From Bacteroidota bacterium (lineage in GTDB: Bacteria; Bacteroidota; Bacteroidia; AKYH767-A; 2013-40CM-41-45): a stretch of DNA of 64,000 bases. The notes beneath the pieces are model-generated. The model was given only the letters and a program-made list of their open reading frames with translations, made no database searches and was not told where the DNA came from. Below, piece by piece: positions 1 to 7,311 of this stretch (position 1 is the first letter of the stretch; every line of letters begins with the position of its first letter). The translations under genes and the position numbers were made by a program. Location: NCBI GenBank assembly GCA_004295015.1, contig SHNE01000010.1:1-64000 (forward strand). The letters are read 5' to 3'.

Positions 1-72
1 ATCAAGACCAATTGACCCTGCCAGCCGCACATGCTGACGCTTCCCGGCAATTGGTCGGGCCAACGCGCCCAT
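1..72. other. GC-rich segment with inverted repeat at left edge
   Basis: The first 70 bases contain 44 G or C, far above the AT-rich surroundings. GACCAATTG (6-14) and CAATTGGTC (48-56) form a perfect 9-bp inverted repeat around a 33-nt GC-rich spacer. On the minus strand an ATG at 72 opens a frame that stays open to the window edge (beginning MGALARPIAGKRQ), but it is only 24 codons. It could be the end of a dispersed repeat or a partial gene. The evidence is too short to choose. Confidence 0.35.
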
Positions 73-191
73 CGAAATATGGTATTCCAATAGAAAATTA
101 AAGCTAAATATTGTTATGCAGCAGCTACATTAGATTATCAATCCTTGGATGTTGACTGATTTACGAACTAAATGATTAAACCTAAAATATT

Positions 192-1082
192 TTATGGCAT
201 TGGTACCGGCATCCTCCTGTTGATTCTGTTTTTATAAATTGAATGAAGTAATACTGTCACCAGGATAATTCCTGCGCCAAGATAAAAACCGGCATTTAGA
301 ATTTTTCCTTCACCGGCGAACAACACTGCAAGTATTATTCCATATACAGGTTCCAGATTTAAAGCAAGTCCTAAGGTAAATGCAGATACATGTCTCAATG
401 CCTGAAGGGAAAGTATCCATGTCAATACAGTACATACCAAGGCTAAAATCATCAGGTAAATGAAATCCGTCTGGTCAGGTAATAATTTATCAGTAGGTTG
501 GAATTGAAAATAGAGTGGAAGCAGTAAAGTCAGAAAGAGCAATCCGCTGCTGAGTTCAATAAAAGTGATTGTAAGGGATTCATACTTTGAAGCTATTCTG
601 CGATTCAGTACAGAAAATATAGCGCTGAGCAAGGCACTGATAACACCTACAATGATTCCTATTGACGCAGATGTATCAGAACGATAAATTGTGGCGATAC
701 CGGCTAAAGCAAACAAACTAAAAATAATTTCAGTGTAGTCAAACTTTCTTCGGTTAACAATTGGTTCAATGATAGAGGCAAAAAGCGCAATCGAAGAAAG
801 GCAAATCATGGCTACGCTAATGCTTGCCAATTTAATTGAACCATAGAATGCTACCCAGTGCAACATTACAATAATTCCAATAGCACTGATTTTCAGGAGT
901 TCCTTAAAAGGGAGTTTAGGGAGTTTCTTACTCCAAATAAGAATGATTCCGATTGCAATGGAACTTATAAGAAGTCGATACCAGACAAGCATCCCTTCGT
1001 TTAGTGTGATCAATTTGCCCAGTAATCCGGTGAAGCCCCACAGGAAAATGGCAATATGCATTTTATATAGTGCTGCCTTCAT
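192..1082 (-). CDS. EamA/DMT-superfamily inner-membrane transporter
   Basis: A 296-residue, very hydrophobic protein with about ten predicted membrane segments in two halves, the usual size and layout of a two-EamA-domain drug/metabolite transporter. The N-terminal segment carries an FLWGFTGLLGK-type motif, typical of the first EamA helix. The second repeat starts near residue 145, where a GVISALLSAIFSVLNRR stretch is seen. It should export or import a small metabolite across the inner membrane; the substrate cannot be told from sequence. It is last in the long minus-strand run that includes maf and the ccm genes, 65 bp after maf, so it may be cotranscribed. The ATG at 1082 gives a sensible cytoplasmic N-terminus. 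Confidence 0.85.
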   Translation of the reverse strand: MKAALYKMHIAIFLWGFTGLLGKLITLNEGMLVWYRLLISSIAIGIILIWSKKLPKLPFKELLKISAIGIIVMLHWVAFYGSIKLASISVAMICLSSIALFASIIEPIVNRRKFDYTEIIFSLFALAGIATIYRSDTSASIGIIVGVISALLSAIFSVLNRRIASKYESLTITFIELSSGLLFLTLLLPLYFQFQPTDKLLPDQTDFIYLMILALVCTVLTWILSLQALRHVSAFTLGLALNLEPVYGIILAVLFAGEGKILNAGFYLGAGIILVTVLLHSIYKNRINRRMPVPMP

Positions 1083-1147
1083 TCAATTATTGATCAAGTT
1101 TGTGGCGAAAATATCAATTAATCCTGTAGGAATTGATTGGTAAAAAT

Positions 1148-1831
1148 CTATTCGGATAAGAGCTTTTCAACAGCATTCCAAAGCTCCACTACCGGTAATC
1201 CCATCACATTAAAAAAGCTTCCTTCAATTTTATCTATAATAGGATAGTGAGTTTCCGTTGATTTAGTTAAGGTCTTTTCAACATAATCAGGTCTTCCAAT
1301 TCTATTAATAAATTTTAATTCTTCAGGAGAACAGGGGTTCATGTCCGGTTGCAGGCATTCCTGAGCGCCGTAGGAACCTGCTTTATCAAAGGGTTTATAC
1401 TTTCTGATATATTCAATAATTTCAAAGTCATTTATTTTTTTAAAATGTACCCGGCTTTCGACACTAAAACAATTTCGGGATTTTGATGTGCTGAGGCAGA
1501 CTCCGGTATATACTTCGTGTTTTCTGCCGGAAAGCGCCTGTAGCATTTGGAGCGCCTCTTTTTCGTTTTCAGGTTTGTTCAGAATACGGTCATCAAGACA
1601 CACTATTGTATCAGCAGTTATCAGCAGATCGTTTGATTTTAAATCGCCATCAAAAGCTGCGGCTTTCATTTCTGCAAGATGAATGGCAACCTTGTCTCGC
1701 TTCAAATGAGAAGGCATTTCTTCTGAAGTGCTTCTCACCACCGTTTCAAATTTCCAGCCTAGTTCTTCGAGGAGTTGTTTTCTCCTGGGGGAACCTGAAC
1801 CTAAAATTATATTTGTTGAACTTAAATTCAT
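1148..1831 (-). CDS. maf: Maf-family nucleoside triphosphate pyrophosphatase with an insertion
   Basis: The 227-residue protein carries the Maf signatures: GSGSPRRKQLL (11-21), the ADTIV motif (73-77), DKAGSYGAQ (149-157) and IEGSFFNVMGLPV (202-214). Maf proteins hydrolyse non-canonical or modified (d)NTPs to the monophosphate and pyrophosphate, acting in the cytosol as house-cleaning enzymes. Between YGAQ and the IEGS motif there are about 40 residues (158-198) where family members usually have about ten, including a C/P-rich piece and a charged helix-like piece. It lies 40 bp after the UbiA-family gene in the same run. The catalytic motifs are intact, so I expect an active enzyme. Confidence 0.93.
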   Translation of the reverse strand: MNLSSTNIILGSGSPRRKQLLEELGWKFETVVRSTSEEMPSHLKRDKVAIHLAEMKAAAFDGDLKSNDLLITADTIVCLDDRILNKPENEKEALQMLQALSGRKHEVYTGVCLSTSKSRNCFSVESRVHFKKINDFEIIEYIRKYKPFDKAGSYGAQECLQPDMNPCSPEELKFINRIGRPDYVEKTLTKSTETHYPIIDKIEGSFFNVMGLPVVELWNAVEKLLSE

Positions 1832-1871
1832 CTCTCAGAGGGTTTGGACTCTTCCTAAAGTCTTCGTTCAT

Positions 1872-2792
1872 TTACCTGAGGAAATAGTAGTAGAAGGGAA
1901 GCATGCTAAGAACGCCTCCAACCATGATAACTTTGGTAAATACGCCTGCGTAGTAGTAGTCTTTTTTTTGTTCGGCACTTCGAATTAATGAAACTAATGC
2001 AACAAAGGGAATGATGAACATTGTTATCATCATCCAGAAGTTAAATACTTTATTTTCGAAAAAGAAATTGTAGATGACTGCGACTAAGAGAACGACAGTG
2101 ACCAGAATTAAAACGTACACTACTTTTTTTGTATTAGAAAGACCAAGTCGTACCGGTATTGTTTTACAATCGGTCTTCATGTCTCCCTCCAGATCTTCCA
2201 TGTCTTTGATAATTTCCCGTATTAAAGATATCATGAATGCGAAACCTGCATAGAAAAGAAGATAAATGAAATTGCGGTAAAATTCAGGTTCAAACAGGCC
2301 AACGATCAGCAATGACAAGGCAGATAGAAAGGCAATAAGGATGTTCCCGGATAAAAATCGTCTTTTGTAGTAAGAGGAGTACATCCACAACGATGCCATA
2401 GAAAACACGTGAATACTTCCCATGATCAGGGTGTCAATTTTCCAGGCAAGATAAAAACCAATTAGAATACCTGAAATACTCAAGGTGTAAAAAAGAGTCC
2501 TGGCAGTATTAACAGAAATTATCTTCCCTATAATATTCTTATTCGGTTTGTTGATTGCATCTGTTTCAAGGTCGAAGAGATCATTGATTATATATCCTCC
2601 TGCAGCAAGAAGTAATGTAGAAAATACCAATAAAGCAAAGTTCAGGTTTGAAAGGTGAACCGGATATTCACCTGTTATAATTGATTCTGTCTCAAAAGCC
2701 GGAAGAATAATGCAATACCTTATTAATACTTGTGTTAAAGCGATAATGCACAAATTGGAAAACCGGATAAGTTTTAACAGGGAAAGTATCAT
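1872..2792 (-). CDS. UbiA-family prenyltransferase, (di)geranylgeranylglyceryl-phosphate synthase-like
   Basis: An integral membrane protein of about 306 residues with seven to nine helices. It carries both Asp-rich prenyl-diphosphate/Mg2+ motifs of the UbiA superfamily: NDLFDLETDAINKP in the first loop and the KDMEDLEGDMKTD stretch in the second. The form of the first motif resembles bacterial proteins usually named geranylgeranylglycerol-phosphate geranylgeranyltransferase, but a quinone-type or other acceptor is possible. I chose the ATG at 2792 because it overlaps the stop of the upstream KdsC-like gene as ATGA and begins directly with the first helix. An upstream ATG at 2822 would add ten residues and a 34-bp overlap. 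Confidence 0.85.
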   Translation of the reverse strand: MILSLLKLIRFSNLCIIALTQVLIRYCIILPAFETESIITGEYPVHLSNLNFALLVFSTLLLAAGGYIINDLFDLETDAINKPNKNIIGKIISVNTARTLFYTLSISGILIGFYLAWKIDTLIMGSIHVFSMASLWMYSSYYKRRFLSGNILIAFLSALSLLIVGLFEPEFYRNFIYLLFYAGFAFMISLIREIIKDMEDLEGDMKTDCKTIPVRLGLSNTKKVVYVLILVTVVLLVAVIYNFFFENKVFNFWMMITMFIIPFVALVSLIRSAEQKKDYYYAGVFTKVIMVGGVLSMLPFYYYFLR

Positions 2793-3313
2793 AATGCGTT
2801 CGGTCGAATAGAATGAGGCCATTTATTATGAAGTCGCATTACTTGTTCTATGACATCACGCACACATCCTTCACCACCTTTTTGTGTTGAAACATAAATT
2901 GAAAGTGATTTAATTTCCGGACAGGCATCAGCAGGGCAACATGGTAAACCTGAAATTTGCATCACTTCATAATCAGGGAGATCATCACCCATATATAAGA
3001 TATTTGATGATTGAAACTTTCCTTCATCCATAATCTTTTGCAGTATTTCCTTTTTATTCTCTACGCCGAGATAGATGTCCTTTATGCCAAGGTCGGCGAG
3101 TCTTTTTCTTACACTCTCTGATTTACCTCCTGAAATAATAAAAACCTTGTATCCTGCATCGACCGCAGCTTTTAGCGCATAACCATCCCTTATATTCATT
3201 GTTCTGTGAAGCTCATTGGGCATAACAAGCAATGAACCATTTGTCAGAACACCATCAACATCGAAGATTAGACATGTGATAGAACGTAATTTTACTTTGA
3301 AATTTTCCAGCAT
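2789..3313 (-). CDS. HAD-family phosphatase, KdsC-like
   Basis: A 174-residue HAD hydrolase of the capless C0/KdsC type. The nucleophile and acid/base aspartates are in IFDVDGVLT (D18 and D20), motif II is IISGG, and motif IV is MGDDLPDYEVM. KdsC hydrolyses 3-deoxy-D-manno-octulosonate 8-phosphate during LPS inner-core synthesis in the cytosol. Length and motifs fit, but this subfamily also contains other sugar-phosphate phosphatases. The gene follows the DUF2520 gene by 20 bp and overlaps the UbiA-family gene by 4 bp (ATGA), so the two are probably translationally coupled. Confidence 0.88.
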   Translation of the reverse strand: MLENFKVKLRSITCLIFDVDGVLTNGSLLVMPNELHRTMNIRDGYALKAAVDAGYKVFIISGGKSESVRKRLADLGIKDIYLGVENKKEILQKIMDEGKFQSSNILYMGDDLPDYEVMQISGLPCCPADACPEIKSLSIYVSTQKGGEGCVRDVIEQVMRLHNKWPHSIRPNAL

Positions 3314-3333
3314 GCTAAATTTTTTAAATCGTT

Positions 3334-4107
3334 TTATAATATCGGTCCATCGTTTTCTTGAATACTCCGGGTGAGTATTTTGTAAATTTGAAGAAGTTGG
3401 GGTTTGTTTTTTAGGAGTTCAATATGCTTCTCAATTGTTTCTGTATCACCTCTTCTGGCCGGTCCGGTTTGCATTTGATGAGCAGAGCTTTTTTGAACTT
3501 TTGCTGCAGTCTCTGCAATGAGGGGCCTGATTAAATCAAATGACATGCCTTTTTTTGTCAGCATATCTTCTGCTAAAGCAAACAGGTGGTTGCTGAAGTT
3601 ATTTGCAAAAACAGCTGCGAGATGAATCGTTTGGCGTTGGTCATGACTTGTCCAATGTACTTCCTTACTTAGCGATTTGGCAAGAGTGAGTAATTTTTTT
3701 TTAGCCTTCTCTGAGTTTGCCTCAAGACAAAGAGGAATAGTTTCGAAGTTAATTTTGCGTTTGGTGGATAAGGTCTGTATTGGATACAGTACACCATAGT
3801 GTTGTGTAATTCCGGAAAAGACATTGGCATTCACTGAGCCTGATGTATGAACTACAAGTTTAGCCTCTGAAGGAATATGCTTTGAATAAAGACCAATGGC
3901 TTCATCACGAAGTGCAACAATATATGTATCCGCCTTAGGAGATATTTGCTTTTTGTTGATGGTATAATCGCAAGAAAGTTTGTTGGCGAGAAATTTGGAA
4001 TGCTTCTCAGTACGTCCAACGAGCTGTATTACTTCATGACCGGCTTTAATCAATGCCGGACCCAGATGCATAGCAACATTGCCCGTACCAATCAGGACGA
4101 TCTTCAT
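3334..4107 (-). CDS. Rossmann-fold DUF2520 protein (ProC/6PGDH-like reductase)
   Basis: A 257-residue protein whose N-terminus, IGTGNVAMHLGPAL, is a GxGxxxxxL dinucleotide-binding P-loop. It is followed by a Rossmann domain to about residue 125 and an all-helical C-terminal DUF2520 domain with the NNFSNHLFALAEDM helix. The arrangement resembles pyrroline-5-carboxylate reductase and ketopantoate-type dehydrogenases, so NAD(P)-dependent oxidoreduction is likely, but no substrate is known to me. It sits 11 bp after the ccmF-like gene and 20 bp before the KdsC-like phosphatase, inside one tight run. It is a conserved hypothetical with a recognisable fold. Confidence 0.85.
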   Translation of the reverse strand: MKIVLIGTGNVAMHLGPALIKAGHEVIQLVGRTEKHSKFLANKLSCDYTINKKQISPKADTYIVALRDEAIGLYSKHIPSEAKLVVHTSGSVNANVFSGITQHYGVLYPIQTLSTKRKINFETIPLCLEANSEKAKKKLLTLAKSLSKEVHWTSHDQRQTIHLAAVFANNFSNHLFALAEDMLTKKGMSFDLIRPLIAETAAKVQKSSAHQMQTGPARRGDTETIEKHIELLKNKPQLLQIYKILTRSIQENDGPIL

Positions 4108-4118
4108 GGTTTCGTTGA

Positions 4119-6545
4119 TTATTTATTACTAACCTGGTTCCTTTGAAGAACTCTTTTACGAATGGCTATAAATGTGCCGATGATCATGAGCAGGCAACCA
4201 ATCCACAAGATATTGATACCGGGAAATATTATCGCTTTCATGATAATGAAATTTCTCTTATTGCTCTTTTTTTCAAAGACGGAAAGTTCAATTTTTCCGG
4301 TTGCCGGATCTATTTTGTCAAAACTTATTTTAAGCCCCAGATCAGAAATCTCGGCATCCTGATTGTAAATGCTAAAATCACGTATCAGGAATACCGGTTC
4401 AGCGGAATAGATTTTATTGTTTACGTCAATTATTTTGAGTGTGGCACCGACGGCAATATCCTTTTCACCAAGGTGAAGCGACTCTTTGTCTACATTCCTG
4501 TTTAAGCCTTCAAGGATGATAAAGCTGTTGCTTGAGTCAATCGTATCACCAATTGATATTTTCTTTGTGATCGGTTCCAGATAATCTCCTTCTGCCTTTT
4601 CCCCGGCTGGTTTATCAAGCTCTGCATAGGTGATATGGGTATAGATGTCCTTTTCAAGAAAGTGTTTGGTAGCAGGTTCAGCAACATTTCCCATTCTTTC
4701 ATTCAGTTGAATAAAAGGTTTCAGATCAAATGCTTTTTCCTTTTTACCTGTAACCGGATTGGAAGTAAAATATTCAATGGTATAATAAACGTTTACACCA
4801 ATTTGCTCTTTTGCAGAATACGTTACATGATAATCTCCCATGGGCAGTGTATCTGTTCTGTATTCAATGAGAATATTTTCTTTATTTGGGAAATCCTTTC
4901 CCAGATCAATATTTTTTAAATTTCTCGAGATTACGTCTTTAGTAGAATTTGAAATTAATGCCCCCAAAAGAATCAGACCTATGCCGATATGAGTAATAGA
5001 AGCCCCCGAGTTACTCATTTTCCCTTTCAGTGTTCGTACTATATAATCCACATTTGCAAGTACAGCAAACAGTGATGAAAATAAGAGAACATAATAGGGA
5101 ATAGGATATTTTCCTAATACAAATACTGATGCTAAGGTGATAATGAAAGATACTAAAACTGCCGGAAATATTTTTTTCCAAACCTGTTTCCAGTCGGATT
5201 GTTTGTACCGAAAGAATTGTCCTATTCCTAAAAGTAAACAAACTAAAATGGCTACAGGTACTTGCCAGCGGTTGTAATGATCAATAGCATCAACAGGTGC
5301 AGCTCTGTTCGTACCGAATAGTTTATTAAATACCGGAATTGATGTTGTGGATGTAATTTGCAAACTGCCAATGAGGAGAACAAGCATCCCGATAAACATC
5401 CAAAACTCTCTGGAGGAAAAATGTTCTTCAGGGTTTAAATTTTTAAGTCCTTTTCGATTGATGAAAATTAAAATTCCGGCGAAAACAAGGAAAAATAACA
5501 TGTATATCACCAGCTGTCCACTCATGCCTAAATCCGTAAAAGCATGCACCGATGAGTCACCTAAGACACCGCTTCTTGTTAGAAAGGTCGAGTACAAAAT
5601 GAAAAAGAAAGTGATAGCCGACAATGCAATGGAAGAAACAAGTGCTGTACCTCTGTGTTTATTGATGAGCATTACGTGTCCGAGACCAACGAGCGTCATC
5701 CATGGAACCAAAGATGCATTTTCCACAGGATCCCAGGCCCAGAAGCCACCAAAGCTGAGTGATTCGTAGGCCCATGCAGCACCCATTAATATTCCTGTAC
5801 CTAATATCATTATTCCAAAAAATGCCCAAGGGAGTGCCGGCTTTATCCATTCAGAATATTTTTTTCGCAAAAGGCCTGTCATGGCAAATGCAAAAGGTAC
5901 AACCGTTGAAGCGAAACCGAGAAAGAGAGTAGGTGGATGAATCGTCATCCAATAATTTTGCAAAAGGGGGTTAAGGCCTCGGCCATCATGAACACGACTT
6001 AAATAATCCGGAAGCTTAATAAATGGAAGGTCAGCAAAATCCGGATGGTCCCGAAGAAGAATAAATGGATTCGTTCCGATTTTATTTCCGAATATGACAA
6101 CACCTAATATCATAGATGTCAGAAATACCTGTACCAGGGAGATGATAAATAGCACACCTGCTTCCCATTCCCTTGCTGTAAAAATCAGAACCCAGGAAAG
6201 AATCACATGCCAAAATATCCACAATAGAAAACTGCCTTCCTGACCTTCCCAAAAGCAAGCGAAAATATATTTCAAAGGCATGGCTGTATTGCTATGCTCC
6301 CACACATAGTGGTACTCAAACCGATGATTGATGACCAGATAAAAAATTAATCCAATTACACCGAGTATAGAAATGCTGTGAATTGCAAAGGCATTTCGGG
6401 CAATATTTTTCCAGGATTTTTCTCCGCTACGGAGAGCAAAGAGGTAGGAGAGAGATGAAAGAAGAGAAGCTGTGAAGGCAAGCATGATTAACATGTTACC
6501 CAGTTTTCCCCAAATTAGTTCTTCACCTATGTAGGCGATATCCAT
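4119..6545 (-). CDS. ccmF: Cytochrome c maturation heme lyase subunit, CcmF/CcsA-like
   Basis: An 808-residue polytopic membrane protein of the heme-handling superfamily. The tryptophan-rich WWD motif is visible as FGGFWAWDPVENASLVPW. Conserved histidines lie in loops such as NYWMTIHPPTLFLGF and in the HAFTDLG region, as expected for heme ligands. A periplasmic domain follows near residues 540-760, before a last C-terminal helix. CcmF receives heme from holo-CcmE and attaches it to apocytochrome CxxCH motifs on the periplasmic side. The ATG at 6545 gives an MDIAYIGEELIWGKLGN start; the longer frame would need a TTG at 6551. The gene follows ccmE by 38 bp. Confidence 0.93.
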   Translation of the reverse strand: MDIAYIGEELIWGKLGNMLIMLAFTASLLSSLSYLFALRSGEKSWKNIARNAFAIHSISILGVIGLIFYLVINHRFEYHYVWEHSNTAMPLKYIFACFWEGQEGSFLLWIFWHVILSWVLIFTAREWEAGVLFIISLVQVFLTSMILGVVIFGNKIGTNPFILLRDHPDFADLPFIKLPDYLSRVHDGRGLNPLLQNYWMTIHPPTLFLGFASTVVPFAFAMTGLLRKKYSEWIKPALPWAFFGIMILGTGILMGAAWAYESLSFGGFWAWDPVENASLVPWMTLVGLGHVMLINKHRGTALVSSIALSAITFFFILYSTFLTRSGVLGDSSVHAFTDLGMSGQLVIYMLFFLVFAGILIFINRKGLKNLNPEEHFSSREFWMFIGMLVLLIGSLQITSTTSIPVFNKLFGTNRAAPVDAIDHYNRWQVPVAILVCLLLGIGQFFRYKQSDWKQVWKKIFPAVLVSFIITLASVFVLGKYPIPYYVLLFSSLFAVLANVDYIVRTLKGKMSNSGASITHIGIGLILLGALISNSTKDVISRNLKNIDLGKDFPNKENILIEYRTDTLPMGDYHVTYSAKEQIGVNVYYTIEYFTSNPVTGKKEKAFDLKPFIQLNERMGNVAEPATKHFLEKDIYTHITYAELDKPAGEKAEGDYLEPITKKISIGDTIDSSNSFIILEGLNRNVDKESLHLGEKDIAVGATLKIIDVNNKIYSAEPVFLIRDFSIYNQDAEISDLGLKISFDKIDPATGKIELSVFEKKSNKRNFIIMKAIIFPGINILWIGCLLMIIGTFIAIRKRVLQRNQVSNK

Positions 6546-6583
6546 TAGCAAATATAATATACAGGTGAAAAATTAATGATAAT

Positions 6584-6985
6584 TCAGGATGCAGACATAC
6601 TCTCGATGTCAGCTTTAGGATCATTGTACTTCGAAGGACATTTCATCAGAATTTCTTTAGCTACAAAATCATCACCATCCATCTTCCCGATAACGACGAT
6701 TTGCTCTGACTTCTCAAAATCCTGTGGTTTGGCTTTTTGCAGTAAGACCTGCTTTACGAGTCCTTCATTGTCCTTCAGGTAAAAAGAAAATAGGTCGGCA
6801 TCCTTTTCAGGATGATATTCCTGAGGCATGTCTTTATCCAAATGGCCAACAACGTGGTAGGTCCTGTCAGGATTCTCCAATGCTGTTCTGAACGAAGCAT
6901 AGGTGCTGGAATCGGCAACGGTACTCATGATTGCTGCGATGGCCACAGCAATAACTACAATTGCGATTATATGTGATTTTTTCAT
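6584..6985 (-). CDS. ccmE: Periplasmic heme chaperone CcmE, Cys-type
   Basis: A 133-residue protein with an N-terminal membrane anchor (about 5-22) and an OB-fold domain (RTYHVVGHLD, then VVIGKMDGDDFVAKEIL). Classical CcmE binds heme covalently through a His in an HxxxY motif. Here the aligned position reads CPSKY (C116, Y120), a CxxxY motif with Cys as the probable heme-binding residue, as described for archaeal and Desulfovibrio CcmE. The C-terminal tail is short (13 residues after Y120). An AGGAG ribosome site lies upstream of the ATG, and a possible promoter box is just before it. It lies between the ccmD-like and ccmF genes. Confidence 0.93.
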   Translation of the reverse strand: MKKSHIIAIVVIAVAIAAIMSTVADSSTYASFRTALENPDRTYHVVGHLDKDMPQEYHPEKDADLFSFYLKDNEGLVKQVLLQKAKPQDFEKSEQIVVIGKMDGDDFVAKEILMKCPSKYNDPKADIESMSAS

Positions 6986-7007
6986 TGTTTTTACTCCTTT
7001 TCCTAAG

Positions 7008-7015
7008 CAAAGGTA
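7008..7015 (-). promoter_or_regulatory. Candidate -7 box (TACCTTTG) upstream of ccmE
   Basis: On the minus strand TACCTTTG matches the Bacteroidota -7 consensus TAnnTTTG and sits 22 nt before the ccmE start, with an AGGAG between. No convincing -33 TTG lies at the usual 18-20 nt; the nearest is 27 nt away. It could give a second, internal start for ccmE-ccmF and the genes after them. Confidence 0.4.
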
Positions 7016-7067
7016 GTATTAAAAAGGGCAGAAATGGAGTTCCAATGATGAAGAAATTCTGAGTTTC

Positions 7068-7295
7068 TTAATTCGGCTCTTCCTCTTTTTCAAGCTTTTT
7101 TAGACGCCGTTCGATCAGTAAAAGGAAAATTAAAATTCCGACAAATATGATGCTTAAAACGGCTACCACTACATATATCATTCCGTTTGAACGCATAAGA
7201 TCAGCCATTTCAACGTCAGATGCTGTGCTGCTCTTACTGGATACAATGCCCATAAGAAGCATTATTAAAAATCGAACAAATATTCTTGATTTCAT
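7068..7295 (-). CDS. ccmD: CcmD-like small membrane protein
   Basis: A 75-residue protein with a cleavable-looking N-terminal hydrophobic segment, a short soluble stretch (ADLMRSNGMIYVVV...) and one strong transmembrane helix. It ends in a charged RRLKKLEKEEE tail. In E. coli CcmD is a small single-helix protein that helps release holo-CcmE from the CcmABC complex. Assignment rests on size, topology and position between ccmC (with an intervening T9SS gene) and ccmE. The signal-peptide-like N-terminus is longer than the E. coli form, but I recall this layout from other Bacteroidota. Confidence 0.75.
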   Translation of the reverse strand: MKSRIFVRFLIMLLMGIVSSKSSTASDVEMADLMRSNGMIYVVVAVLSIIFVGILIFLLLIERRLKKLEKEEEPN

Positions 7296-7311
7296 AGCTT
7301 GAACGGATGAA

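Noticed and set aside
1..72. Integron attC site
   Set aside because: The inverted repeat suggested it, but I could not match the RYYYAAC/GTTRRRY core boxes, and no integrase or cassette is present.
5347..5769. Plus-strand 140-codon open frame
   Set aside because: It lies entirely inside the ccmF gene in antisense, has no start context and no recognisable domain; it is a shadow of the real gene.
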